A stretch of 47,665 bases of DNA from Intrasporangium_A sp039812505 (GCF_039812505.1 NZ_JBDIAQ010000011.1:1-47665); one strand, 5' to 3'. Shown: positions 1 to 9,191, counted from the stretch's first letter. Notes: a model not told the origin generated them from the letters alone. Program-made: numbers and translations.

Positions 1-63
1 GACCGGCCACCCACCATCAACCTGCACGCCGTCCACCCACGCGCGTCATGACCCCGACTTACG

Positions 64-1515
64 CTACGTGGCATTGCATCCCGACCACGTGCCCCCGATG
101 GCGCCGAGGGGATTCACCTCCGGGAAGTCCCACACCATGGGAATTGCTTGACGAGCGAATAGGTTCTTGGGGCGGTCCTCCGCCGGATACCAGACGGCGC
201 AGCTGTTGTTGTAATCGGCTACTTTGCTCAAGATGCACGCCAGATACAGGGTGACGGAGTTGGCGTAGGCCTCGGCGTGCTCGGGGGTGTGGCCGGCTTC
301 CTTGGCGTCGGCGGCGACCCGGTCTCGGGCCTCACCGACGAGGTCGCTGAACGTCGTCAGCGCCACCAGCTGCCGGTTCGTGAAGAGCTGCCAGAAGTGC
401 GTCATCCCGTATCGGTAGACGTTGATCCGTCCGGGCCAGTCGAACAATTCGCCCTCAGGCACGTCCTCGGGACGATCGATGTTGGCGGCCGCCGACTGAG
501 TGTGGTCGGCTGGGAGGTAGAGCCGCTGCCGAGCGCCCTCGGCTACCACCGACATGAGTTGCGCGCCGAGGCCGTGGACACGGCTCTGCTCGCGAACATA
601 TGACAGCGGGACAGGGGTATGGCACGAAATGCAGGCCGCGCCAGTGCGGCCCACGGTTCCTTCGATGACCGGACCAGAGGCGCCCGTCTCGATGTCGAAT
701 GTCACTTGCCCGTTCCCCACGACCGGCACGGCCCACGTCTTGCGGTCCTTCTTCTTCGACAGCCAGAAGGAGCGGACCAGGGGCATTGCAATCCCACAGG
801 CCGGGTTGGGACACGTCACGGTTCTTGCCCAGATCCAGGCGATGACGTTGGCCGGCTTCCCTGCGACCTCGGCCTTGGGATAGAGATGCCCGATCCGCTC
901 CTGCGCCTCGTCACGCATCCACTGGCCATACCGCCGCACGTCCTCGGCGAGCCCACTCGCGCGCGGCCAGCCGGCGATCCCGGCCACGTCCGAGGCCGCG
1001 CCGGGGAACACCGGGGGCTGAGCGGCATACCGCGGGGGTATCTCGATGAGCGCCTTGTTGATGAGGACGGCTACCGGGTTGAGGTCGGAGGCGTGGGCCT
1101 CGAGGCCGAGCCGCTGGGCCTCGAGCGGGATGCTGCCGCCCCCTGCGAACGGGTCGAGGATCGGCGGCGGGTTGCCGTCGGTCGACCTCAGGATCTCCGC
1201 GTGCGCCTGGGCGAGGAGGCGCTCGTCGCCGGCGTTCTCCCAGACGACGAGCCGCTCGATGAGCTCGAAGAGGCGCTTGCGCTCGGCGTCCTGCGCCTCC
1301 TGGGTGGGGAACTCCGCGGGCCGCGAGCTCGGGTCGTCGACGAGCTGCGCGAACAAGACCGCACGGGCCGCGGCCAGTGGTCGCTGCGCCCACCATTTAT
1401 GAACCGACGAGGGGTTGCCGCGGTAGATGTAGTTCTCGCGCGCCGACTCGCGGTTGATCGCCTCGAGCGGCAGGGCCACCTCGATGAGCTTGCGCTTCGT
1501 CGTGGGCTCACTCAT
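64..1515 (-). CDS. DUF1156 DNA methylase, C-terminally truncated
   Basis: The 483-residue protein has the DUF1156 N-terminus (about residues 12-60, with the conserved HKWWAQRP stretch) and the SAM-binding motif DPFAGGG at 121-127. A zinc-ribbon-like pair of cysteine motifs (CPNPACG and CISCH) lies around residues 233-300. DUF1156 proteins are predicted DNA methylases, usually around 900-1000 residues. Here a TAG stop comes straight after a family-like stretch (NPLGAIGGTWSG), and no DPPY/NPPY catalytic motif is present, so the product probably cannot methylate. The bases left of the stop do not continue the family in any frame I can recognise. The ATG start overlaps the end of the upstream AlbA-type gene by 8 bp (ATGAGTGA), which indicates translational coupling. 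It may be a pseudogene or a split gene. The family call is firm; the catalytic status is inferred. Confidence 0.85.
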   Translation of the reverse strand: MSEPTTKRKLIEVALPLEAINRESARENYIYRGNPSSVHKWWAQRPLAAARAVLFAQLVDDPSSRPAEFPTQEAQDAERKRLFELIERLVVWENAGDERLLAQAHAEILRSTDGNPPPILDPFAGGGSIPLEAQRLGLEAHASDLNPVAVLINKALIEIPPRYAAQPPVFPGAASDVAGIAGWPRASGLAEDVRRYGQWMRDEAQERIGHLYPKAEVAGKPANVIAWIWARTVTCPNPACGIAMPLVRSFWLSKKKDRKTWAVPVVGNGQVTFDIETGASGPVIEGTVGRTGAACISCHTPVPLSYVREQSRVHGLGAQLMSVVAEGARQRLYLPADHTQSAAANIDRPEDVPEGELFDWPGRINVYRYGMTHFWQLFTNRQLVALTTFSDLVGEARDRVAADAKEAGHTPEHAEAYANSVTLYLACILSKVADYNNSCAVWYPAEDRPKNLFARQAIPMVWDFPEVNPLGAIGGTWSGCNAT

Positions 1516-3265
1516 GGGCCGTCATCTCCTGCTGCTCCTCCGTCGAGGCCGTCGTGCCCCGTGGTCTACTCCCCCGCGTCGCGCGCGGGAACTTCGGGCC
1601 CATGCCGTAGGTCACGGACGGCCCGCGACTGGCGGTGCTGGTCTTGACGAGGATCTCGCGGGCCACCAGATCGGCGAGGTAGCGACTGGCCGTCGCCGCG
1701 CTGACGTCGAACACGGCCCGCACTGCCCGTGCGTTGACCTCGCCATAGGCACGAACCATCGCGACAATCTGGGTGGACACGAGATCGTCGGCGGTCGGAC
1801 GGCGGTAGGCCAGTGAGCTGCCGAGAGCGTCGATGACGGGCTTGGTCAGCCGATAGGTCGACCGGCGCAGGCGGGCGCTGTTGCGCGTTGCCTCGATGAG
1901 CTCTCCTCGCGCTGCGAGTTGTCGCAGCAGTGCCTCAGCCTCGTCCTCATCGCGTTGGAGGACGGGCGCGAGGGCGTGCGCGGTCGTGGTCCGCTCCATC
2001 CTCAAGGCGTCGAGCACGATCAGGGCGACCGGATCTCTCCGCAGGTCGTCGGGCAGGGTCGCGACGAACTTCACCACGTCGTCCTCCGGCGCGCCACCGT
2101 AGAGACTCACCGAGACACTCCGCGCGTCGCTGGCGAAGACGGGCAACCGATGCCCCACCTCGGCCATCGCCACGTACACGCGTTCGATGCCGACCCCGGC
2201 TGCCTCCGCAAGGCCGATGGCCCGCACTGCCTGGGCCAGCACAGGGTTGCGTGACCGGGCCGGAGCCGTCAGGACGGTCTGCGCCGTGACACCCACGACG
2301 AATCCCCCGGGTGAGCTCACCCGCAGCCACTCCGGGGAGTGTTCGACGAACGTCGCGTCGCCAAGCCCATGGTCGCGGTGCATGAAGGCGTTGACGAGGA
2401 CTTCGCGGACAGCGGACTCGGGGACGTCTGCGATGAGCAGCTGCTGTGCATGCGGCAGGTTGACCGGCGTGTGGGTCATCCCGCGCAGGACGAAGTCCTC
2501 GATGGCGGACAACGCCTCGACCCCGGTCCCCCTCACATCTTCGTTCGCGGTCAGCTCACCAGACATCGACGTCTTCCGGATGTAACGGAAATGGGTGCGC
2601 CCCATGTCCGTCAACAGCACGGCTCCCGCATTGTTCAGCTGCCGATCCGCCGTGAGCAGGCCCAGCCGGGCAAGCAGCACGGCCACGGGCTGGTCGGCCC
2701 ACAGCTGCCTCTCCTGGGCCGGCACCTCGCGGAGCCGACGCCGGACGAGCCCGACGGCGACGTCGTCCACGTCGTCAATGCGGCTCCCGGAAGCGGCGGC
2801 AGACCAGTCATAGCCACCCCGGTCGCGCATGACGGCAGCGATCCGGATTGCACTCATCGACACGCAGGACGATCCCAGCCGCTCCGTCGACCGGTGACGC
2901 ACCTGGTGAACGGTCGGGCTTCGTGGCACCGAGATCACCGTCAGGTCGATGCCCTGCCAGGTCTCGGACTCGACGGTGACGATCAGGCCGGGATCGGTCA
3001 GCTCGTGGATCCGGCGCTGGGTCCGCACCGGGTCGAGCGGTGACCCCACAAATGCCTCCGGGCCACCGTTGCCGTCCCGGACGCCGACCACGACGGTGCC
3101 GCCGTCGGCGTTGGCGAAGCACGAACAGGCATCCGCAAGATTGACCATGGTGTCCTCGGCCGAACGCCCGACCGTCTTGAACTCGAGGTGCTGCGACTCC
3201 AGATCAGCGGCCGCCATGCCATCAGCGACCTGCCGCAATGCCGTGGCGACCTCGTCACTGATCAC
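1508..3265 (-). CDS. AlbA_2 (Schlafen-type) ATP-binding protein
   Basis: This 585-residue protein begins with an AlbA_2/Schlafen-type domain (about residues 20-135), shown by the LEFK motif and the following NLADACSCFANADGG segment. A central GHKL/HATPase_c_4-like region carries the typical REVLVNAFMHRD motif at roughly residues 290-300. The C-terminal part (about 460-560) looks like a winged helix. Proteins of this layout are annotated as ATP-binding or transcriptional-regulator-like and recur in defence loci. It is the middle gene of a three-gene minus-strand operon: 79 bp downstream of the helicase gene and overlapping the DUF1156 methylase start by 8 bp. A direct role in nucleic-acid sensing or regulation of the operon is an inference. 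Confidence 0.85.
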   Translation of the reverse strand: MISDEVATALRQVADGMAAADLESQHLEFKTVGRSAEDTMVNLADACSCFANADGGTVVVGVRDGNGGPEAFVGSPLDPVRTQRRIHELTDPGLIVTVESETWQGIDLTVISVPRSPTVHQVRHRSTERLGSSCVSMSAIRIAAVMRDRGGYDWSAAASGSRIDDVDDVAVGLVRRRLREVPAQERQLWADQPVAVLLARLGLLTADRQLNNAGAVLLTDMGRTHFRYIRKTSMSGELTANEDVRGTGVEALSAIEDFVLRGMTHTPVNLPHAQQLLIADVPESAVREVLVNAFMHRDHGLGDATFVEHSPEWLRVSSPGGFVVGVTAQTVLTAPARSRNPVLAQAVRAIGLAEAAGVGIERVYVAMAEVGHRLPVFASDARSVSVSLYGGAPEDDVVKFVATLPDDLRRDPVALIVLDALRMERTTTAHALAPVLQRDEDEAEALLRQLAARGELIEATRNSARLRRSTYRLTKPVIDALGSSLAYRRPTADDLVSTQIVAMVRAYGEVNARAVRAVFDVSAATASRYLADLVAREILVKTSTASRGPSVTYGMGPKFPRATRGSRPRGTTASTEEQQEMTAHE

Positions 3266-3344
3266 GCGTTTCCTCTTAATTCCCTCATGGCGTTGCCAGT
3301 CACGCTACATCAAAACTCACCTGGAAACTTCGCCCGCCCGCACC

Positions 3345-6300
3345 TCATCGCGGCTCGCCTCCGGCAGCCCACGTCTTGGCCCAGTTCTGCACGAACTTGT
3401 CGGTCTTGAAATCGACCCCCATGGAGTCGTCGAAGGGGCGGGTCAGGTAGCGGATGCGGTCGTGCTCGGGGCCGTCCGGACTGACCTCGACCAGTGCGAG
3501 ACGGTAGTCACCGCCGAGGTTCTTGGCCGTCAGCACCTCGTTGCGGGTGATCGTGAAGTCGTCCGCCCCCTCGAAGCGACCCTTGACCTCGATCTTGAAG
3601 ACCGAGCCGTCGGGCGCGCTCGAGCGGATGTCATAGCCGGGATGGTTGTGCGCCAGCTCCTGCGGATGCCGGCCCAGGCGCCACTCGGCCGCCATGACGG
3701 CCTCGACCGCGCGGCGCTCGACGAAGGCCGTTTGCCTGGTGTAGGTCGCGACGGGCGCCGTGCGTGCGCCGGAGAGGCGGTCGAGCAGGCCCTGCGAGAT
3801 GACGAGGGCGGCACCGGCCACGACAGGTGGCCGGACCGTGAGCGCCGCGTCGGCGGCCAGCTCCGCCATGCGCCGCTCGAGTCGCCGCTCGAGCTCTCGG
3901 GCTCGGCGGTAGGCGGTCTCGGGTCGGATCCGCAGGGTGCGGCCGGCCGCCTCCTGGTCGAGCAGCTCGCCGTGGCGCGCGTCCCAGTAGTTGACCTCGG
4001 CGATCAGCCGTCGCCGCACCTCGGCGCGGGTGTGCTGGACGGCGGGCAGGACCCGGGCCGCGACGGCGGTCTCGTGCTCGGTGGTCGAGTTCGCGATGGC
4101 CCAGTCGACCGCGATGTCCTCGGCGCCGCGGGCGAGCCACGGTTCGGCGAGCACCTGCTCGACCACCGGGTCGGAGTCGGTCGGCATCGGCTGGTAGTCG
4201 AGATAGGGCGCCGGCCCCGCGTCGCGGGCACTGCCGCCGCGCAGCAGCTCGACGTAGCTGAACCGCTTCGACACCGTGTGGCTGTTGCCGTCGACGATCT
4301 CCTCGGCGAGGGCCACCAGCAGCCGGGGCACCTCGGAAGGGTCGTCCGAGTCGAGCAGCACTGCGCCGAGCTTGAGGCTCTCGCGGTTCCGTTCGACCGT
4401 GAGGTCGACGAGGGCGTCGAGCAGGGGGTGCCCGGGCGCGACGAGGTCAGCCAGCGGCATACCGCTGACACGGACCCGGTCCCGCTGGAAGGTCACGCGC
4501 TCGTAGGCGGCCAGCACGGGTGCACCCAGGCCCATGGCGCGGTCGCGGTCGCGTATGAGCCACGGGACGTGGCTGACTTGGTAGCGCCCCTCCTCGCGGC
4601 GGGTGGCTCGGCCGCCGAGCCGTGCGAGGGCCTCGAGGAAGAACGCCTCGACGTAGTGCGGCTGGAGTCTTCGGGCCATGGCCTCCTCGATGCGGAGGCG
4701 GATCTCCTCGACATCGACGTCGGCCATGACCTGGTGGTGCAGCGCGCGCTCGGCGAGCAGCTCGTCGAGGCCCTGCCCGACCGTCTCGTCGATCACGGTG
4801 TCGAGCCGGGCGCGGACCTCCGGCCGGTCGCCGTAGCGGATCGCCTCCAGGAGCAGGCCGCGCAGCGGGTTGTTCTCGAAGGCGTCGCCGAGCACGTCGA
4901 ACACCTTGCCCGCGTAGGCCTTGCGCTGTTCTTCGATCTTCTCCAGGAGGCGGATGAACACGTCGCCCTCGCGGGTCTCCTTGGCCACGAGGTTCCACAG
5001 GTGACAGACCTCGGTCTGTCCGATGCGGTGGATGCGCCCGAAGCGCTGCTCGATCTTGTTCGGGTTCCACGGCAAGTCATAGTTGACCATCAGGTGGGCG
5101 CGCTGCAGGTTGAGGCCCTCACCGGCCGCGTCGGTGGCGACGAGGACCCGGACGTCGGTGTCCTGCGTGAAGCGCTCCTGGATGGCGCGGCGCTCCTCAC
5201 GGCGGATGCCGCCGTGGATCGTGACGACCACCTCGTTGCGCCCGAGCAGGGTGCGGATGCGTTCGACGAGGTAGTTGAGCGTGTCGCGATGCTCGGTGAA
5301 GACGATGATCTTGCGCAGGCTGCCGTCGCTGTCGCGGGTCAGGTCGTTGTCGGCGAGGATGCCGCGCAGCTCGCTCCACTTGCGGTCGTGGCCCGAGTGC
5401 CGCACCCGGCCGGCGATCTCGATGAGGTCGGTCAGGTCGTTGATCTCGTGGTCGAGCTCGGCGATGGTCCGTGCCGCGGTCGCGGCGTCGACGACGTCGT
5501 CCTCGAGCTGCTCGAGCTCGGCGCCGGCCAGGTCTTCCAGCCGGTCGTCCAGGCCATCGTCGTCGTCTCGGCCGAGGATCTGCTCGACCCGTCGCCGGAA
5601 GCTGACCTCGTCGGGTCCGTTGGCCATCTCGCGGCGCCGCTTCTCGAGGCGCCGCTTGCGACGCTCGAGGCTGCGCAGGATGGCTTCGGGGCTCGAGGCG
5701 AGCCGGCGCTGCAGGACGGTGAGGGCGAACCCGACGGTGTTGCCGCGGCGGCCCTCGCCCTCCGCCTTGAGCCGGTCGGCCCGGTTCATCTCCTCGCGGA
5801 CGTACTGCGTGACCGCCTCGTAGAGGTCCTGCTCGTCGTCGGACAGGTCGTACGGCACGGTGTAGGCGCGGCGCTCGGGGAAGAGCGGCTTGCCCTCCAT
5901 CGTCAGCAGCTCCTCCTTGACCATCCGGCGCATGAGGTCACCGGGCTCGACGCTGTGCACGCCGTCGCGGAACCTGCCCTCGAACCGGTCGCCGTCGAGC
6001 AGCGCGAGGAAGAGCTGGAAGTCCTCCTGCTTGCCGGAGTGCGGTGTCGCGGTCATCAGGAGGAAGTGCCGGGAGATCCGGCCGAGGAGCTGGCCGAGCT
6101 GGTAGCGCCGGGTCGTCTTGAGCTCGTTGCCGAAGTAGTGGGCCGACATGCGGTGCGCCTCGTCGACGACGACCAGGTCCCAGTCGGAGCGCTCCAGCTC
6201 GGCCATGAGGTCCTCGTTGCGCGACAGCTGGTCCATGCGGGCGATCAGAAGCGGGTGGTGCTCGAAGACGCTGCCGTGGACGGTCGCGTCGATCAGGCTA

Positions 6301-6914
6301 CGGGTCAGAGCCTCGAACCGGAGGCCGAACTTGTCGTAGAGCTCGTCGAGCCACTGCTCCACCAAGCTGCCGGGCGCGACGACGAGGCAACGGGCGAGGT
6401 CACCGCGGAGCATGAGCTCCTTGATGTAGAGGCCACACATGATCGTCTTGCCGGCGCCGGGGTCGTCGGCGAGCAGGAAGCGCAGTGGGGTGCGGGGAAG
6501 CAGCTCGCCGTAAACAGCCTTGATCTGGTGCGGCAGCGGTTGCAGGTCCGAGGTGGCGATGGCCAGCATCGGGTCGAACAGGGCGGCATACCGGATGCGC
6601 AGAGCCTCGGCGGCCAGCCGCCAGGCCTGCGCGTCGCCGACGAAGGCCCGGGTGAGCCCAGGCTTGGCGATGCGAAGGTTCGGCTCGTGGTCGCGACGCA
6701 GGATGGACTGCCCAGTCCTACCGTCCGCCTCTCGGTAGGTCAGGACGATCGCCTGCCCGCCGACCCAGCGAGTCGTGACGACGTCGACCGGAGTCGGACC
6801 CGCGACGCCGGTGACGCTCACCCCGGGGACCAGCTCCTCGAGCGTCGTCCTGATCTGGTCCTCGAACGCCGAGCCCGGATCCCAGGTCACCCCGTCCCCC
6901 TGTCCTGAAATCAT
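3345..6914 (-). CDS. SNF2/DEAH helicase with C-terminal DUF3883
   Basis: A large superfamily 2 helicase of 1189 residues from the chosen start. Walker A (DDPGAGKT) is near residue 150 and the DEAH box near 251. The second RecA domain ends in an arginine-finger motif (QRFGRIHRIGQ) typical of SNF2-like enzymes. A long charged coiled region lies between the lobes. The C-terminal 90 residues form a DUF3883 domain in which GYDI is followed 14 residues later by IEVKG, the D...ExK arrangement of PD-(D/E)XK-like nuclease folds. The in-frame ATG at 7004 would add 30 residues unlike the family and has no Shine-Dalgarno, so 6914 is preferred, though neither start has a strong ribosome site. It heads the operon with the AlbA-type protein and DUF1156 methylase. 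An insertion sequence lies immediately upstream and may have replaced its promoter. Confidence 0.87.
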   Translation of the reverse strand: MISGQGDGVTWDPGSAFEDQIRTTLEELVPGVSVTGVAGPTPVDVVTTRWVGGQAIVLTYREADGRTGQSILRRDHEPNLRIAKPGLTRAFVGDAQAWRLAAEALRIRYAALFDPMLAIATSDLQPLPHQIKAVYGELLPRTPLRFLLADDPGAGKTIMCGLYIKELMLRGDLARCLVVAPGSLVEQWLDELYDKFGLRFEALTRSLIDATVHGSVFEHHPLLIARMDQLSRNEDLMAELERSDWDLVVVDEAHRMSAHYFGNELKTTRRYQLGQLLGRISRHFLLMTATPHSGKQEDFQLFLALLDGDRFEGRFRDGVHSVEPGDLMRRMVKEELLTMEGKPLFPERRAYTVPYDLSDDEQDLYEAVTQYVREEMNRADRLKAEGEGRRGNTVGFALTVLQRRLASSPEAILRSLERRKRRLEKRRREMANGPDEVSFRRRVEQILGRDDDDGLDDRLEDLAGAELEQLEDDVVDAATAARTIAELDHEINDLTDLIEIAGRVRHSGHDRKWSELRGILADNDLTRDSDGSLRKIIVFTEHRDTLNYLVERIRTLLGRNEVVVTIHGGIRREERRAIQERFTQDTDVRVLVATDAAGEGLNLQRAHLMVNYDLPWNPNKIEQRFGRIHRIGQTEVCHLWNLVAKETREGDVFIRLLEKIEEQRKAYAGKVFDVLGDAFENNPLRGLLLEAIRYGDRPEVRARLDTVIDETVGQGLDELLAERALHHQVMADVDVEEIRLRIEEAMARRLQPHYVEAFFLEALARLGGRATRREEGRYQVSHVPWLIRDRDRAMGLGAPVLAAYERVTFQRDRVRVSGMPLADLVAPGHPLLDALVDLTVERNRESLKLGAVLLDSDDPSEVPRLLVALAEEIVDGNSHTVSKRFSYVELLRGGSARDAGPAPYLDYQPMPTDSDPVVEQVLAEPWLARGAEDIAVDWAIANSTTEHETAVAARVLPAVQHTRAEVRRRLIAEVNYWDARHGELLDQEAAGRTLRIRPETAYRRARELERRLERRMAELAADAALTVRPPVVAGAALVISQGLLDRLSGARTAPVATYTRQTAFVERRAVEAVMAAEWRLGRHPQELAHNHPGYDIRSSAPDGSVFKIEVKGRFEGADDFTITRNEVLTAKNLGGDYRLALVEVSPDGPEHDRIRYLTRPFDDSMGVDFKTDKFVQNWAKTWAAGGEPR

Positions 6915-7017
6915 GCGGTGAACGCCACTTGCAGCCCAGATCACCCCATTGCTCTTGATGGACGTGATCCCGGCCAAGCCGAAGCGGGGCCATTGTCGCA
7001 TCATTCCGGAGGAGATA

Positions 7018-7051
7018 ATTACAAACGGGTGCGGCTCTCCTGAAGGGACTG
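7018..7051. repeat. Left end of IS: target duplication plus inverted repeat
   Basis: Bases 7018-7026 read ATTACAAAC, identical to 9183-9191, forming a 9-bp target-site duplication. Bases 7027-7051 begin GGGTGCGGCTC and form the left terminal inverted repeat. It matches the right end at 21 of 25 positions, and the first 11 are perfect. Confidence 0.93.
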
Positions 7052-8560
7052 TCAGGCGGCTGTCGTGTCCGCGTTGTAGCGGGTGTCGTGGGTGCGGTGT
7101 CGTTCGTGTTTGAGGTGGAAGGTCCAGTAGCTGTCCCAGTCGGCGTTGCTGCGTAGGGCTCGGAGTTTGAGGATGGCTTGTGCGCCTTGGAGTCCCCAGC
7201 GGGCGCCGGTGAGGTCGAGGCGGTCTTTCACGAGGTGTCGGCAGGCGCCTTCGATGATGCCGGTGGCGATCGGCCAGCCGGCTGCCAGTGCTGTCGGGTA
7301 GTTGAGGTAGTCCTTCTTGGCGAGCAGGTAGTCGGCGCAGCGGTCGGCGTTGCGTCGTGTCTGGGGGTCGAGGTTGCGGCGGGTGGCTTTGCGGCGGATC
7401 GCGGCGGCGACCGTGGAGGCCTGCCCGCTCAGGACGGCGTGGGCCTTCTCGGCGACCCAGGTTTCGGCATCGGGGTCGGCTTCGGGGAAGAACGACCAGG
7501 CCGCGGTCCAGATGTACTCCAGTACGTGGATGAAGTCGCAGACGATCGAGATCTTGATCTTGCGGGCTGTGGCTTCGGCCTGGATGCAGTCGATCTGGTG
7601 CCTGGCTCCGTCGACGAGCGCGACCCAGGTGCGCTGGTGGGTGGGGTCACGACGCTGGGCTTCATCGAAGATCGAGCTGATGACGGTGGCTGCGTTGTCG
7701 ACCACGCTCGCGGTGAGCCACTTGTTGCGCGCCTTGGGTGACACCGGCCGCTCGGCCTCGGGGTCGCGTCCGATGATGTCACGCGGGGTCCGCGGGAGCG
7801 GCGTGAGGTCGTAGACGGCACCGATCTCGGCGACCCGTTTCCGGTTGCGTTTCTCGCCCTTGCTCAGCCTGGTCTTCAGTTTGCCGGTGGCCTTGGCTGC
7901 CGCCTTCGCGGTCGCCGGGCGCAGCGCGTCGGGTCGCATCACGATGCCCTTGCCGTCGGCCGAGAGCACCAGCAGGTCACCGTCGGTGGCCTCGGCGTGG
8001 GTGCGTGCGGGCCGGTCGTAGAAGGCGTCGAAGTCGACCGCCGCACGGACCGCGAGCTGTTCGAGCTGGCGCTTGCCCAGACCGATGCCGGTGACCCGGC
8101 CGACCGCGTCCCTGGCGTCCTGGAAGCTGCCGCGGGAGGCCTCGATCGCGGACAGCTCCCGCAGGCCGTGGGAGTGCAGCTCGACCGGCAGGTTCAAGCA
8201 GGCGTCGGCCGGATAGAGGTTGCGCTGCCCGCGCCGGCGGTAGGCGCAGCGGGTCACCTCGACCGTGCCGAAGATGGTCTGCAGCGGCCGCAGGTGACCG
8301 GTCTCGACACTGCCTCGCCGGTTGCCCTCGACGTCCACGACATCGTCGCGGCGCGGCTCCCGGGCGGCCCGCAGGTCCAGGTGGTCCTGGAACAGCTGCC
8401 GGACCAGCTCGCGCAGATCGACGGTCAAGCGCTGCTCGAGCTCGCCGTGTGTCAGGCCGGCGGCCTCCTGATCGGTCAGGAACGCACAGACCTGCTCGAA
8501 GCGGTCCCGGCTGGGCTTGAAGGCGGTGACGTCGGCGTGGTCGGCGGCGGCGGTGGCCAT
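7052..8560 (-). CDS. ISKra4 family transposase
   Basis: A full-length DDE-type transposase of 502 residues. The early domain holds the Arg/Cys-rich TRCAYRRRGQRNLYP segment characteristic of ISKra4 transposases. Candidate catalytic acidic residues are in SADGKG (about residue 200), ALVDGARH (about 315) with VCDFIHVLEYIW following, and the C-terminal IIEGACRHLVKDR segment (about 440). The stop codon abuts the inner edge of the left inverted repeat. The ATG start is preceded in the coding direction by a GGGAGGAGCT Shine-Dalgarno. No frameshift or internal stop is present, so the enzyme looks functional. The family assignment rests on overall sequence character and element architecture. Confidence 0.93.
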   Translation of the reverse strand: MATAAADHADVTAFKPSRDRFEQVCAFLTDQEAAGLTHGELEQRLTVDLRELVRQLFQDHLDLRAAREPRRDDVVDVEGNRRGSVETGHLRPLQTIFGTVEVTRCAYRRRGQRNLYPADACLNLPVELHSHGLRELSAIEASRGSFQDARDAVGRVTGIGLGKRQLEQLAVRAAVDFDAFYDRPARTHAEATDGDLLVLSADGKGIVMRPDALRPATAKAAAKATGKLKTRLSKGEKRNRKRVAEIGAVYDLTPLPRTPRDIIGRDPEAERPVSPKARNKWLTASVVDNAATVISSIFDEAQRRDPTHQRTWVALVDGARHQIDCIQAEATARKIKISIVCDFIHVLEYIWTAAWSFFPEADPDAETWVAEKAHAVLSGQASTVAAAIRRKATRRNLDPQTRRNADRCADYLLAKKDYLNYPTALAAGWPIATGIIEGACRHLVKDRLDLTGARWGLQGAQAILKLRALRSNADWDSYWTFHLKHERHRTHDTRYNADTTAA

Positions 8561-8649
8561 GGGGAGCTCCTCCCGATCGGTGATCCTTCAGTGTTACCGC
8601 TGTAGGATGATCGGTGGGGATCCCACGCCGCCGGCCAGGAGAAGACGCC

Positions 8650-9123
8650 ATGAGCAAGCCCGCGCAAGAGCTGCCGTTCGCGGCGACCCGAAGAGCGCTC
8701 GCCGAAGCCCTCGGGCAGATCGACGGGCTGCTGCCCGGATCGCTGGTGGTCCGCATGATGCGCTGCGGGAAGCGCAACTGTGCCTGCAAGGCAGACCCGC
8801 CGGTGCTGCACGGGCCCTACACCCAGTGGACCCGCACCGTCGCAGGCAAGACCGTGACCAAGATCCTCACCGACGAGCAACTCGCCCGGTACCAGCCATG
8901 GTTCGACAACACCCGACGGCTTCGAGACCTCGTCACCAAACTCGAGATCGCTTCGCTCCACGCCATCACGACCAGCGACCAGCCAAGGGCCACGTCCGAC
9001 GCCCCGGCGTCCGCGTCAGCACGGCGACCACGCAAACCCCGGGATAACCCCCGGCCAGGCCACGAATCCCAGCCATCAATCAGCCCAGCAGTCGGTGCCC
9101 ACTCAGGCCAGGCCGAGCCTTGA
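8650..9123 (+). CDS. DUF6788 family IS accessory protein
   Basis: A 157-residue protein encoded divergently from the transposase inside the same IS. The core (about residues 30-90) has the family's signature MMRCGKRNCACKADPP, a Cys-rich patch that probably binds zinc. After it come GPYTQWTRTVAGKT and a helical segment; the last 50 residues are low-complexity Ser/Pro/Arg. The start was set at the ATG at 8650 because AGGAGA lies 6 bases upstream; an earlier in-frame start has no ribosome site. DUF6788 proteins are recurrent passengers of ISKra4-type elements. Their role (target choice, regulation or transposase partner) is unknown. Confidence 0.85.
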   Translation: MSKPAQELPFAATRRALAEALGQIDGLLPGSLVVRMMRCGKRNCACKADPPVLHGPYTQWTRTVAGKTVTKILTDEQLARYQPWFDNTRRLRDLVTKLEIASLHAITTSDQPRATSDAPASASARRPRKPRDNPRPGHESQPSISPAVGAHSGQAEP

Positions 9124-9157
9124 CACGCACACAACGCCGCGCTCAACGAACGAACCT

Positions 9158-9191
9158 CCGTCCCTCCAGCGGAGCCGCACCCATTACAAAC
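9158..9191. repeat. Right end of IS: inverted repeat plus target duplication
   Basis: The outer 11 bases, 9172-9182 (GAGCCGCACCC), are the exact complement of the left end, and the similarity extends inward to 9158. Bases 9183-9191 repeat the target sequence ATTACAAAC seen at the left junction. Confidence 0.93.

Larger units (their letters stand above)
7027..9182. mobile_element. Complete ISKra4-family insertion sequence
   Basis: The element is 2156 bp long. It is bounded by 25-bp imperfect inverted repeats starting GGGTGCGGCTC and flanked on both sides by the direct repeat ATTACAAAC. It carries an ISKra4-type transposase on the minus strand and a divergently oriented DUF6788 accessory gene, a pairing common in this IS family. 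Both genes are open, the ends are intact and the target duplication is perfect, so the insertion is probably recent and possibly still active. It lies 22 bp from the outermost, and 112 bp from the preferred, helicase start. The transposase points in the same direction as the helicase operon. Confidence 0.93.

Noticed and set aside
2949..6908. A 1319-codon open frame on the plus strand opposite the helicase
   Set aside because: It is the high-GC antisense shadow of the helicase gene: composition is Leu/Val/Glu/Asp-rich without domains, and the minus-strand frame has all helicase motifs.
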